Of a DNA stretch of 32,156 nucleotides, positions 18,217-24,605 are shown piece after piece. Where the stretch lies: the NCBI GenBank assembly GCA_021735405.1, contig JAIPHC010000005.1:1-32156 (forward strand). Reading direction: 5' to 3'. The first letter of the stretch is position 1. Each line of letters starts with the position of its first letter. The notes beneath the pieces are model-generated. The model made no database searches. It was not told where the DNA came from and saw nothing but the letters and a program-made list of their open reading frames with translations. The translations under genes were made by a program, and so were the position numbers. The DNA is from Candidatus Omnitrophota bacterium (GTDB taxonomy: Bacteria; Omnitrophota; Gorgyraeia; Duberdicusellales; 4484-171).

Positions 18217-19563
18217 TCATAAGTTTTTAATTTCCTGTGTAAGGCTGTTAACGGTTGTTTTTAATTTATCATCTTTAGGCAAAGTTTTTTTAATTTTTTT
18301 ACAAGCGTATAAAATATTGGTATGGTGCTTTCCTCCAAAAAAACTGCCTATTTCAGGAAGCGAGTTTTCTGTCAACTCCCTGGTTAGATACATAGCCACC
18401 TGCCGCGGCAAAACCAAAGTTTTGCTTCTTTTGTTTTTTTTCAGGTCTTCTTTTTCAACGCCGAAAAAATTACTAACCCTAGTTAAAATAACATCAGGAG
18501 TAACCCTTGCGCCAATTTCTTTAACCATGTCTTTTAAAATCCCTTTAGCTAAATCAACAGTTATTGTTTTGTTTTCTATCAACGAGTAAGCTATGATTCT
18601 TACCAAAGCGCCTTCTAATTCACGGATGTTTGATGAAATATTTTCTGCTATAAAACGGATAACTTCCGGTTCTACCTTTACTGCTTCATTTTCTAGTTTT
18701 TTCTCTAATATAGCTACTCTGGTTTCATAGTCCGGAGGCTGGATATCAACCACCAAACCCCAGTTAAACCGGGAAACCAGCCTTTCTTCTAAGTCGGGGA
18801 TTTCTTTAGGCGGCCGGTCCGAAGACACGACAATTTGCTTATGGTGGTCGTATAACACATTAAAGGTATGGAAAAATTCTTCTTGGGATGCCTCTTTGCC
18901 CGATAAAAACTGGATATCATCAATTAATAATATATCTATCTCTCTGTATTTTTTTCTAAACTTATCAGTGTTTCTCTGCCGGATAGAAAGAATCAGGTCA
19001 TTAGCAAAGCTTTCGGAAGAAATATATTTTACTCTTGTTTGGGAATTTAAAGAAAGCAAATGGTTAGAGATGGCTTGCATAAGGTGGGTTTTCCCCAACC
19101 CGACTCCTCCATAAATAAAAATAGGGTTGTATGATTTCCCCGGAGCTTTAGATACAGCCAGAGATGCGGCGTGGGCCATTCGGTTTGAAGAGCCAACCAC
19201 AAAGTTATCAAAAGTAAAACGAGGGTTAAGGCGCAAAGATGTCTGGCTTTTTTCCCCAAAACTTTTGTTGAAGGAGCGGAAAATTTTTGTGGTCTTACTC
19301 TTCAAAATCCCCGGATTGACTCTAAACTCTATGGTTATTTTTTTCCCGGATACTTTCTCAGAAACTTCCTCCAAAGAAGAAAGGTAGTTGCTTTCTACCC
19401 AGCTCTTAAAAAAACTGTCGGGAGCTTCTAAAACTAAACAGTCCCGCGAAGCTTCTTTTAATTGCAGCGGCGATATCCACGTGTCAAAAGAAGTCTCCCC
19501 TAACCGGTCTCTAAGCTTTTTTTTACAATTTTCCCAGATATCTTTTTTCATGCCTGTTTTCAC
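18217..19563 (-). CDS. dnaA: Chromosomal replication initiator DnaA
   Basis: AAA+ initiator, 448 aa from GTG 19563 (an ATG at 19551 gives 444 aa and an equally plausible MKKDIWENCKKKL start). Domain I is at residues 1-80 (ISPLQLKEAS). The AAA+ domain has FIYGGVGLGKTHLMQAI (Walker A), ILLIDDIQFLSGK (Walker B) and VVSSDRPPKEIPDLEERLVSRF. The C-terminal DNA-binding domain has PRQVAMYLTRELTENSLPEIG. The box-reading signature, normally GGRDHTTVLHA, is GGKHHTNILYA (residues 410-420). A strong promoter and one consensus DnaA box lie upstream, suggesting autoregulation. Confidence 0.97.
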   Translation of the reverse strand: MKTGMKKDIWENCKKKLRDRLGETSFDTWISPLQLKEASRDCLVLEAPDSFFKSWVESNYLSSLEEVSEKVSGKKITIEFRVNPGILKSKTTKIFRSFNKSFGEKSQTSLRLNPRFTFDNFVVGSSNRMAHAASLAVSKAPGKSYNPIFIYGGVGLGKTHLMQAISNHLLSLNSQTRVKYISSESFANDLILSIRQRNTDKFRKKYREIDILLIDDIQFLSGKEASQEEFFHTFNVLYDHHKQIVVSSDRPPKEIPDLEERLVSRFNWGLVVDIQPPDYETRVAILEKKLENEAVKVEPEVIRFIAENISSNIRELEGALVRIIAYSLIENKTITVDLAKGILKDMVKEIGARVTPDVILTRVSNFFGVEKEDLKKNKRSKTLVLPRQVAMYLTRELTENSLPEIGSFFGGKHHTNILYACKKIKKTLPKDDKLKTTVNSLTQEIKNL

Positions 19564-19575
19564 AAAGTTAACAAG

Positions 19576-19584
19576 TTATTCACA
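19576..19584 (+). promoter_or_regulatory. DnaA box TTATTCACA
   Basis: Matches the TTATNCACA consensus exactly. It lies in the dnaA 5' untranslated region between the promoter and the start codon, a position suited to autorepression as well as origin binding. Confidence 0.65.
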
Positions 19585-19619
19585 TTTTGCGGAAGGTTGA
19601 TTGTGTTTAAGAGTAATAA

Positions 19620-19647
19620 ATTATACCTCAATAAAATATCTTTGCAA
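19620..19647 (-). promoter_or_regulatory. dnaA promoter
   Basis: Perfect -10 TATAAT (19620-19625) and -35 TTGCAA (19642-19647) separated by 16 bp on the minus strand. Predicted transcription starts near 19613, giving a leader of about 50-60 nt that carries the DnaA box. Confidence 0.75.
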
Positions 19648-19687
19648 CTTTTTTTACTTATTCCAGTAATCGCTCAAACTTTTCTGG

Positions 19688-19715
19688 TTGACACCCAAAT
19701 ATTTTATGCTACAAT
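19688..19715 (+). promoter_or_regulatory. rpmH-yidD-yidC promoter
   Basis: -35 TTGACA (19688-19693) and -10 TACAAT (19710-19715) with a 16-bp spacer. The start near 19722 implies an rpmH leader of about 240 nt containing both 80-bp repeats and the structured insert between them. Confidence 0.75.
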
Positions 19716-19730
19716 TTCAACTTACCGGAT

Positions 19731-19810
19731 AATGTATTAGGCTCACAAACAACGATGGCTATATAAGCACAGCTGATTTTTGATAATAAAGATAGATAAC
19801 CAATTACAAA
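19731..19810 (+). repeat. 80-bp leader repeat, copy 1
   Basis: Nearly identical to 19882-19961 (about seven differences; period 151 bp). It begins AATGTATTAGGCTCACAAAC and ends AACCAATTACAAA. It is followed at once by an ATG (19811) opening a 19-codon frame that ends at 19870, mirroring the way copy 2 precedes rpmH. Confidence 0.85.
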
Positions 19811-19870
19811 ATGTATGCGTTTTTTTGCCGCAGGCAAAACATTCTCCGGATATTACCTAAGAGAATATAA
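19811..19870 (+). other. Possible 19-codon leader ORF overlapping a three-way-junction palindrome
   Basis: ATG-TAT-GCG to TAA encodes a 19-residue basic peptide starting MYAFFCRRQ. The DNA/RNA can fold as a three-way junction: P1 19815-19821 with 19869-19875 (ATGCGTT/AACGCAT), P2 19823-19829 with 19833-19839 (TTTTGCC/GGCAAAA, loop GCA) and P3 19841-19846 with 19861-19866 (ATTCTC/GAGAAT). Whether it is translated, a regulatory RNA or part of the origin cannot be told. Confidence 0.4.
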
Positions 19871-19881
19871 CGCATCCATGT

Positions 19882-19961
19882 AATGTATTAGACTCACAAA
19901 CGGCGATGAGCTATATAAACATAGCTGATTTTTGATAAAAAGATAGATAACCAATTACAAA
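19882..19961 (+). repeat. 80-bp leader repeat, copy 2, directly upstream of rpmH
   Basis: Second copy of the repeat at 19731-19810, ending three bases before the rpmH ATG. It contains an AGCTAT/ATAGCT hairpin not conserved in copy 1. No Shine-Dalgarno is present before rpmH. Confidence 0.85.
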
Positions 19962-19964
19962 AAC

Positions 19965-20102
19965 ATGAAAAAAAACCTAAAAACCCCCACTAAACTTAAA
20001 GGTAAGAGAAAACACGGGTTTCGTAAAAGAATGAGCTCTAAAAACGGCAAAAAGATTGTCAATCAGCGCCGGAAGAAAGGGCGGCATAAAATTTCTTTAT
20101 GA
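19965..20102 (+). CDS. rpmH: 50S ribosomal protein L34
   Basis: 45-aa basic protein of the large subunit. The core KRKHGFRKRMSSKNGKKIVN followed by QRRKKGRHKISL matches L34 (HGFRxRMxTKNGRKVLNxRRxKGR). The N-terminus MKKNLKTPTKLKG differs from the common MKRTYQPS. No Shine-Dalgarno is seen. It is the first gene right of the origin, and its stop overlaps the start of yidD (ATGA). The usual next gene, rnpA, is absent. Confidence 0.95.
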   Translation: MKKNLKTPTKLKGKRKHGFRKRMSSKNGKKIVNQRRKKGRHKISL

Positions 20103-20305
20103 ACCGGATTGCCCTTTTTTTTATTAATATATACCAAAACTTTTCCAGGTTTTTCCCTGGCTCTTGCATCTATGCTCCTACTTGTTCAGAGTATGCAAAA
20201 CAAGCTTTTAGAAAACACTCTTTTTTAAAGGCTTTATCTTTAGCTGTTTTACGGATTTTACGTTGTAACCCTTTTTTCCGGGGCGGGTTTGATCCTGTGG
20301 AATGA
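20099..20305 (+). CDS. yidD: Membrane protein insertion efficiency factor YidD
   Basis: 68-aa amphipathic inner-membrane-associated protein that assists YidC/Sec-dependent insertion. The signature PGSCIYAPTCSEYAKQAFRKHSFLKALSLAVLRILRCNPFFRGGFDPV is canonical (CxYxPTCSxYA, then RxLRCNPFxxGGxDPV). It overlaps the rpmH stop codon by four bases and lies 14 bp before yidC. In most bacteria rnpA sits between rpmH and yidD; here there is no room for it. Confidence 0.95.
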   Translation: MNRIALFFINIYQNFSRFFPGSCIYAPTCSEYAKQAFRKHSFLKALSLAVLRILRCNPFFRGGFDPVE

Positions 20306-20319
20306 TTTAGATTTTTAAT

Positions 20320-21768
20320 ATGGAAAAAAGAACACTTTTTGCATTTCTTCTCTTGATTGGATTTTTCTTGGTTTGGTCGCAGTTTGCCCCAAAGCAATCT
20401 ACGCAACCTGTTGATAATCAAGAAGTTAGCACTGATACTTTAAATAATTCAATTCAAGAACAAACCCGGCCGCAGTCAACAGAGCCGGCTCAAAACCGCT
20501 TACCCTTCGAGGCAGGCGCCTTAGAAGAAACAAGGATCGGGCCTTATTATATTACCTATTCTAGTAAGGGGGGCTACCTTCATTCAATTGCTCTCAACAC
20601 CCCCGCCAACACCCTGCCTTTTCAGGATTTGGGTTTTCAGCCCTCTACCCAAAATATAAACTATAGGGTTAGTATTAATCAAAACACTATTTCTTTTCTC
20701 AGCCAAGATTCTCCTCCCAAAAAGTTTGTTTTTAAGGGTGATATTGTTGAGGTAAAAAACATTGACAACTCCTCTATTTTATTTTTCTCTTTTCCTCTCG
20801 ATTCAGCGAAATCCCACATTAGTAAACGTTATTTTGAATCGTTTTATAAAAAAGGCGATTCTCTTGAACGCAGGCACCCTAAAAAAGTTCAAAATGAGAA
20901 ATATTCAGAAGTAAGATTTGCCGGGGCAAGAAGCCGTTATTATGCGATTAGCCTGCTCCCAGACAGCTATAATCTTGAATTAACAAAAAAACAAAAAAGA
21001 GCTAATTTCTATTTAGATAATCCTCCATCAACAATATCTTTTTATCTTGGCCCGCAGGTGGCCAAAGAGATGGGAAAATATGGCTTAGAAGAGATTGTTT
21101 ATTATGGATTTTGGCATTTTCTCGCGGTTGGAATCATAAAAGTTTTATATTTTTTCTACAGTTTTCTCCATAACTGGGGATTAAGCATAATTTTCCTTTC
21201 TTTTTCCACCTACGCGCTTCTTTTTCCTTTTACCTCCAAAAGCACCCAGGCAATGAAGAAGATGCAGGAAATTCAGCCTTTGATGCAGGAGTTAAAGGAA
21301 AAACATAAAGATAACCCTCAAAAAATGCAGAAAGCAACTGTAGAGTTATATAAAAAGCACAAGGTCAATCCTTTAGGGGGCTGCCTTCCCCTTTTGTTTC
21401 AATTTCCCATAATTATCGCTTTTTATCAAGTGGTTTTTAGATTCAGCCGTCTTCAAGGGGCTTCTTTTCTTTGGATTAAAGATTTGTCGATGCCGGACAG
21501 GCTTTTTCGCCTCCCCTTTGCTATTCCTGTTGTAGGTGTGGAGTATTTTAATCTTTTGCCCATTTTGGTAATGGCTTTAGGCCTTATCCAGCAGCACATA
21601 ACAGCTTCATCCTCAAATCCCCAACAGAAAAAAATAGGATTATTTATGGGGGTTTTTATTGGGATAATTTTTTATAAATTTCCTTCTGCCTTAGTTTTAT
21701 ACTGGTTTGTCCAGAATTTGCTTACCCTTCTTTACCAAGTCCGGCTAAAAAAAGCCCGCACCACCTAA
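20320..21768 (+). CDS. yidC: Membrane protein insertase YidC
   Basis: 482-aa insertase of the Gram-negative type. An N-terminal membrane helix (about residues 6-18, LFAFLLLIGFFLVW) is followed by a large periplasmic beta-domain (about 55-260). The conserved core then starts near residue 268: FWHFLAVGIIKVLYFFYSFLHNWGLSIIFLS, the amphipathic QAMKKMQEIQPLMQELKEKHKDNPQKMQKATVELYKKHKVNPLGGCLPLLFQFPIIIAFY, and the last helices around LVLYWFVQNLLTLLYQ. The YKKHKVNPLGGCLP segment is diagnostic. No Shine-Dalgarno precedes the ATG. It is the end of the rpmH-yidD-yidC transcript. Confidence 0.97.
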   Translation: MEKRTLFAFLLLIGFFLVWSQFAPKQSTQPVDNQEVSTDTLNNSIQEQTRPQSTEPAQNRLPFEAGALEETRIGPYYITYSSKGGYLHSIALNTPANTLPFQDLGFQPSTQNINYRVSINQNTISFLSQDSPPKKFVFKGDIVEVKNIDNSSILFFSFPLDSAKSHISKRYFESFYKKGDSLERRHPKKVQNEKYSEVRFAGARSRYYAISLLPDSYNLELTKKQKRANFYLDNPPSTISFYLGPQVAKEMGKYGLEEIVYYGFWHFLAVGIIKVLYFFYSFLHNWGLSIIFLSFSTYALLFPFTSKSTQAMKKMQEIQPLMQELKEKHKDNPQKMQKATVELYKKHKVNPLGGCLPLLFQFPIIIAFYQVVFRFSRLQGASFLWIKDLSMPDRLFRLPFAIPVVGVEYFNLLPILVMALGLIQQHITASSSNPQQKKIGLFMGVFIGIIFYKFPSALVLYWFVQNLLTLLYQVRLKKARTT

Positions 21769-21813
21769 AAAAATCAGCCAAAACCAAAAACGCTTATTTT
21801 TCAAGGCCTTTCT

Positions 21814-22343
21814 GCGTTTTCACGTGGAAACTCTCGTCATTTTAGCAATTGAGAGTTTCCACGTGGATCTTTCAGCTCTCTTTTGTAGCTGGAAAGATAC
21901 ACGTGAAAACCTTATTATTGCCGTTGCGAGCGGAATGAGCGAAGCGAATGAAACGAAGTAGTCTCTCTATGGTGTCATCCTGAGGAGCTCCGGGCTCAAA
22001 AGCTGCGGAAGCGACGAAGGATCTCCCGCTTTAGCGGGACCCCGCTATATAAATATGGGAGCGGGGAATTCGGCTACATCCGCCTCTGGCGGATAAGCCT
22101 CATTGAGATTCTTCGGCTTCGCCTCAGAATGACATTAAGGTTGTTTTGTCTTAAGTGGTTAGCGGGAAAAGTCCACGTGCCAATTTCTTCCGTATAGGCG
22201 ATTAAATTGCCATATGGAAACGCTCCAGCGTTAGCATAAGAGAGTTTTCACGTGCACTTTTCGCATTCACCAATCGAGCGGAAAAGTCCACGTGGAAATT
22301 GTCTGGAGATTAAGCAGAAAAGACAATTTTCACGTGAAAACGC
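21814..22343. repeat. Periodic CACGTG hairpin array (probable parS-like centromere) upstream of parAB
   Basis: Seven CACGTG hexamers lie at 21821, 21860, 21900, 22174, 22249, 22289 and 22331, plus a degenerate CATATG at 22211. Within the two blocks (21821-21905 and 22174-22336) spacing is 37-42 bp. Each spacer is self-complementary, so neighbouring hexamers form the tips of overlapping stems, for example 21821-21835 with 21851-21865 (15 perfect bp) and 22289-22303 with 22322-22336 (one mismatch). The whole is bounded by perfect 13-bp inverted ends, GCGTTTTCACGTG (21814-21826) and CACGTGAAAACGC (22331-22343). The core and partial GTTT/AAAC flanks recall parS (TGTTTCACGTGAAACA). parA starts 110 bp downstream. 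An unrelated repeat interrupts it at 21973-22134. Confidence 0.75.
21973..22134. repeat. Dispersed inverted-repeat element TGTCATCCTGAGG...CCTCAGAATGACA, copy B
   Basis: Ends match the element at 8733-8798, and an internal GCGACGAAGGATCT and GAGATTCTTCGGCTTCGC are complementary in style. This copy is longer and carries inner hairpins at 22025-22038 (CCCGCT/AGCGGG), 22040-22067 and 22078-22094 (ATCCGCC/GGCGGAT). It separates the two blocks of the CACGTG array, suggesting insertion into a once continuous array. Confidence 0.7.
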
Positions 22344-22415
22344 TAAAACTCCCTGATTCTATTAACGATTTTCATTTTCGCTGTTCATTTTTAACTAAGG
22401 CAGGGATAAAAATAG

Positions 22416-22444
22416 TTGCAATTTGGCCAAGATAGTATTAAAAT
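22416..22444 (+). promoter_or_regulatory. parAB promoter, possibly giving a leaderless mRNA
   Basis: -35 TTGCAA (22416-22421) and -10 TAAAAT (22439-22444) with a 17-bp spacer. The expected start near 22451 is only about 2 nt before the parA ATG (22453), and no Shine-Dalgarno is present. Confidence 0.65.
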
Positions 22445-22452
22445 GAAAAAAC

Positions 22453-23244
22453 ATGGGTAAAATAATCGGCATTTGCAATCAAAAAGGCGGGACTGGTAAA
22501 ACTACTACCGCTATTAATTTTAGTTCGTTTTTAGGGCTGGCGGGGGAAAAGACGCTTCTTATCGATATGGATCCGCAGGGGAATGCTTCTTCAGGAGTGG
22601 GGGTAGATCCTCAAGATAAGAATTCAGTTTATGAGGTGATTTCCGGAGATCTTTCCGTCGAAGAGGCAATTTATTCTACTGATTGGCCCAATCTCTCGGT
22701 TATGCCTTCGGATATCTCTCTTACCGGGGGAGAAGTTGAGCTGGTATCTTTAGCTAATCGAGAAACTCTTCTGCGCCAAAGCCTTGAGAAAATTAAGGAC
22801 CTTTATTCTTATATAGTTATCGATGCCCCGCCGTCTTTGGGACTGCTTACCGTTAATGTTTTGTCTGCCGCAGACAGCTTACTTATACCGATACAATGCG
22901 AATACTATGCCTTAGAGGGAGTTTCAAAACTAGTCCAGACGGTGGAGCTTATAAAAGAAAGGTTGAATCCCGAACTAGAAATAGAGGGGGTTTTATTGAC
23001 TATGGCTGATTTCCGGACTCGGCTTACTTTGCAGGTGATAGAGGAAGTAAAAGCTTATTTTCAAAGTAAAGCTTTTCGCATTATTGTGCCGAGAAACGTA
23101 AAATTAGCCGAAGCTCCCAGTTTTGGCAAACCAATTCATTTTTATGATTCAAATTGTGTAGGGGCAAAAGCCTATTTAAGTTTAGTTAATGAAGTTAGAG
23201 GACAAGGCAAAGATTCAGTTAATTTTGCAAAACAAAGAGGTTAA
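22453..23244 (+). CDS. parA: Chromosome-partitioning ATPase ParA/Soj
   Basis: 263-aa deviant-Walker ATPase that forms a nucleoid-bound gradient pulling ParB-parS complexes. The P-loop NQKGGTGKTTTAINFSSFL is at residues 8-26, followed by LLIDMDPQGNASSG (Walker A'), YIVIDAPPSLGLLTVN (Walker B), IPIQCEYYALEGVSKL and a C-terminal VPRNVKLAEAPSFGKPI. There is no N-terminal HTH, as expected for chromosomal Soj-type ParA. parB follows 2 bp later. The CACGTG array directly upstream fits a centromere next to its own partition genes. Confidence 0.96.
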   Translation: MGKIIGICNQKGGTGKTTTAINFSSFLGLAGEKTLLIDMDPQGNASSGVGVDPQDKNSVYEVISGDLSVEEAIYSTDWPNLSVMPSDISLTGGEVELVSLANRETLLRQSLEKIKDLYSYIVIDAPPSLGLLTVNVLSAADSLLIPIQCEYYALEGVSKLVQTVELIKERLNPELEIEGVLLTMADFRTRLTLQVIEEVKAYFQSKAFRIIVPRNVKLAEAPSFGKPIHFYDSNCVGAKAYLSLVNEVRGQGKDSVNFAKQRG

Positions 23245-23246
23245 TT

Positions 23247-24068
23247 ATGGGTAAAAAAGTATTAGGGAAGGGGCTGGACGCCTTAATTCCCAAAAAGAAG
23301 ATTTCTGGGGGAGACCGATTCGTCTATATTCCGGTAAAAAAGGTTGATCCCAACAAATTTCAGCCGCGTAAGGATATGAACCAGAAGGACTTAGCTGAAC
23401 TAACTCGATCGATTAAAGAAAAAGGGTTTATCCAGCCGATTTTGGCCCGGGATACTAAAGAGGGGAGATATGAAGTTGTAGCCGGCGGAAGAAGGCTGGA
23501 GGCAGCTAAGTTATTGGGCATCAAGGAGATACCCGCAATAATCCGTGATTTGGACAATAAAGATTCTTTTACGGCCGCGATAGTTGAAAATTTACAGCGA
23601 AAAGACCTTAACCCTCTTGAAGAAGCCCAGGCTCTCCAGCGCCTAAAAGACGAATTTAACTTTTCTTTAGACGAAATCGCTCAATTTGTAAGTAAAGATA
23701 AAACCACTGTTTTAAACACAATTCGCCTGCTCAAGCTTCCCGAAAAAGTTAAAAGCGCTTTAGAAAAAAAACTGATTAATCGAAGCCAGGCGAGGACAAT
23801 ACTTTCTTTTAAAAGCAAAAACCAACAGGAAAAGGTATTTTATAAAATTTTAGAAAAAGGCCTTACGGTAAGGGATGTGGAAAAACAAGCGTTCCGGAAA
23901 AACAAGAAGGCAAAGACAGATCCTTTTATCGAAGAAGCCCAGGAGCATCTGCAAAAAAAATTAGGGACGAAAGTAAAAATTACCAGCTCAAAAAACAAAA
24001 GGGGCAAAATCACTCTTCATTATTACAACTTAAATGATTTCGAAAGAATTATTAAACGAATTGGCTAA
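23247..24068 (+). CDS. parB: Chromosome-partitioning CTPase/DNA-binding protein ParB/Spo0J
   Basis: 273-aa centromere-binding clamp. The N-terminal LGKGLDALIP motif (residues 6-15) is the ParA-stimulating segment. The CTP-binding N-domain has PRKDMNQKDLAELTRSIKEKGFIQPI, then VVAGGRRLEAAKLLG where most relatives have GERR (Gly81 in place of Glu), and VENLQRKDLNPLEEAQAL (residues 113-130). The HTH that reads parS is FSLDEIAQFVSKDKTTVLNTIRLLKLP. The C-terminal dimerisation domain ends YYNLNDFERIIKRIG. AGAGG lies before the ATG. The Glu-to-Gly change could slow CTP hydrolysis. Confidence 0.95.
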   Translation: MGKKVLGKGLDALIPKKKISGGDRFVYIPVKKVDPNKFQPRKDMNQKDLAELTRSIKEKGFIQPILARDTKEGRYEVVAGGRRLEAAKLLGIKEIPAIIRDLDNKDSFTAAIVENLQRKDLNPLEEAQALQRLKDEFNFSLDEIAQFVSKDKTTVLNTIRLLKLPEKVKSALEKKLINRSQARTILSFKSKNQQEKVFYKILEKGLTVRDVEKQAFRKNKKAKTDPFIEEAQEHLQKKLGTKVKITSSKNKRGKITLHYYNLNDFERIIKRIG

Positions 24069-24098
24069 AAAATAAATGGTTTTATTAGAGGAGGAGCT

Positions 24099-24605
24099 AT
24101 GGATCAAGAAGCAACATTAGTTATTATAAAACCGGACGGGCTGAAAAAATCCTTAACCGGAAATATTCTAACTCGTCTTTCCGAGGCGAAATTAAAGATA
24201 ATCGGAGCCAAAGTGGTTGAGGTTAAAGAAGACTTGGCCAACGCCCACTACCGCCACCTTCAGGATAAGCCTTTTTTCCAAGAGCTGATTAAATATATTA
24301 GCGGGAAGCTGCACGGAGAAAATCGAGTGATGCCTTTGGTCTATTGGGGAGAAAACGCGATTGGGAAAGTTCGGCGTATTGCCGGCGCCACCAACCCGGA
24401 AGAGGCCGATCCGATATCTATCCGCGGCGCCTACGGCAGGATACTCACTACCGGCCTTTATGAAAATGTTATCCATGCTTCCAGTGATCCGAGCGAAGCC
24501 GAAAGAGAGATAAAACTTTGGTTTGGCCCCGATGAGATAGTTTATGATCTTTATCCTGCTTTGGAAAAACAATTTTCTCATGAAAGCAGGAGGGTTTGGC
24601 AATGA
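24099..24605 (+). CDS. ndk: Nucleoside diphosphate kinase, extended form
   Basis: Transfers gamma-phosphate among nucleotides through a phosphohistidine. The 168-aa length exceeds the usual 130-150. Visible motifs are TLVIIKPDGLKK (Lys11), the active-site His126 in YENVIHASSDPSEAEREI, and ISIRGAYGRI in place of SIRGDFG. The extra length sits between KYISGKLHGENRV (about residues 65-77) and the RIAGATNP loop, and in the C-terminal tail after residue 150. A strong GGAGGAG precedes the ATG. The last codons overlap the yicC start by ATGA coupling. Confidence 0.93.
   Translation: MDQEATLVIIKPDGLKKSLTGNILTRLSEAKLKIIGAKVVEVKEDLANAHYRHLQDKPFFQELIKYISGKLHGENRVMPLVYWGENAIGKVRRIAGATNPEEADPISIRGAYGRILTTGLYENVIHASSDPSEAEREIKLWFGPDEIVYDLYPALEKQFSHESRRVWQ

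Larger units (their letters stand above)
19564..19964. other. Probable replication origin (oriC) region between dnaA and rpmH
   Basis: 401-bp AT-rich gap from which all genes diverge. It holds a dnaA promoter, one consensus DnaA box (19576-19584), a weaker box on the opposite strand (19602-19610, TTAAACACA, one mismatch), the rpmH promoter, two 80-bp direct repeats and a predicted three-way-junction palindrome between them. The sparse canonical boxes and divergent DnaA signature mean origin iterons may not follow the textbook motif. GATA-rich tracts (AAAGATAGATAACC) occur once in each repeat. The divergent gene order supports an origin here; exact boundaries are unknown. Confidence 0.55.

Noticed and set aside
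19478-19483. An eighth CACGTG, inside dnaA, as another parS site
   Set aside because: It is isolated within coding sequence (Asp-Thr-Trp), and its flanks TATC/TCAAA do not resemble parS. A chance hit cannot be excluded.
20103-20319. Hidden or frameshifted rnpA
   Set aside because: The space is fully occupied by yidD, and no RNR-type RNase P motif is seen in any frame.
21814-22343. CRISPR array
   Set aside because: The repeated unit is only 6 bp, the spacers are self-complementary hairpins, spacing varies from 37 to 42 bp and no cas gene is nearby.
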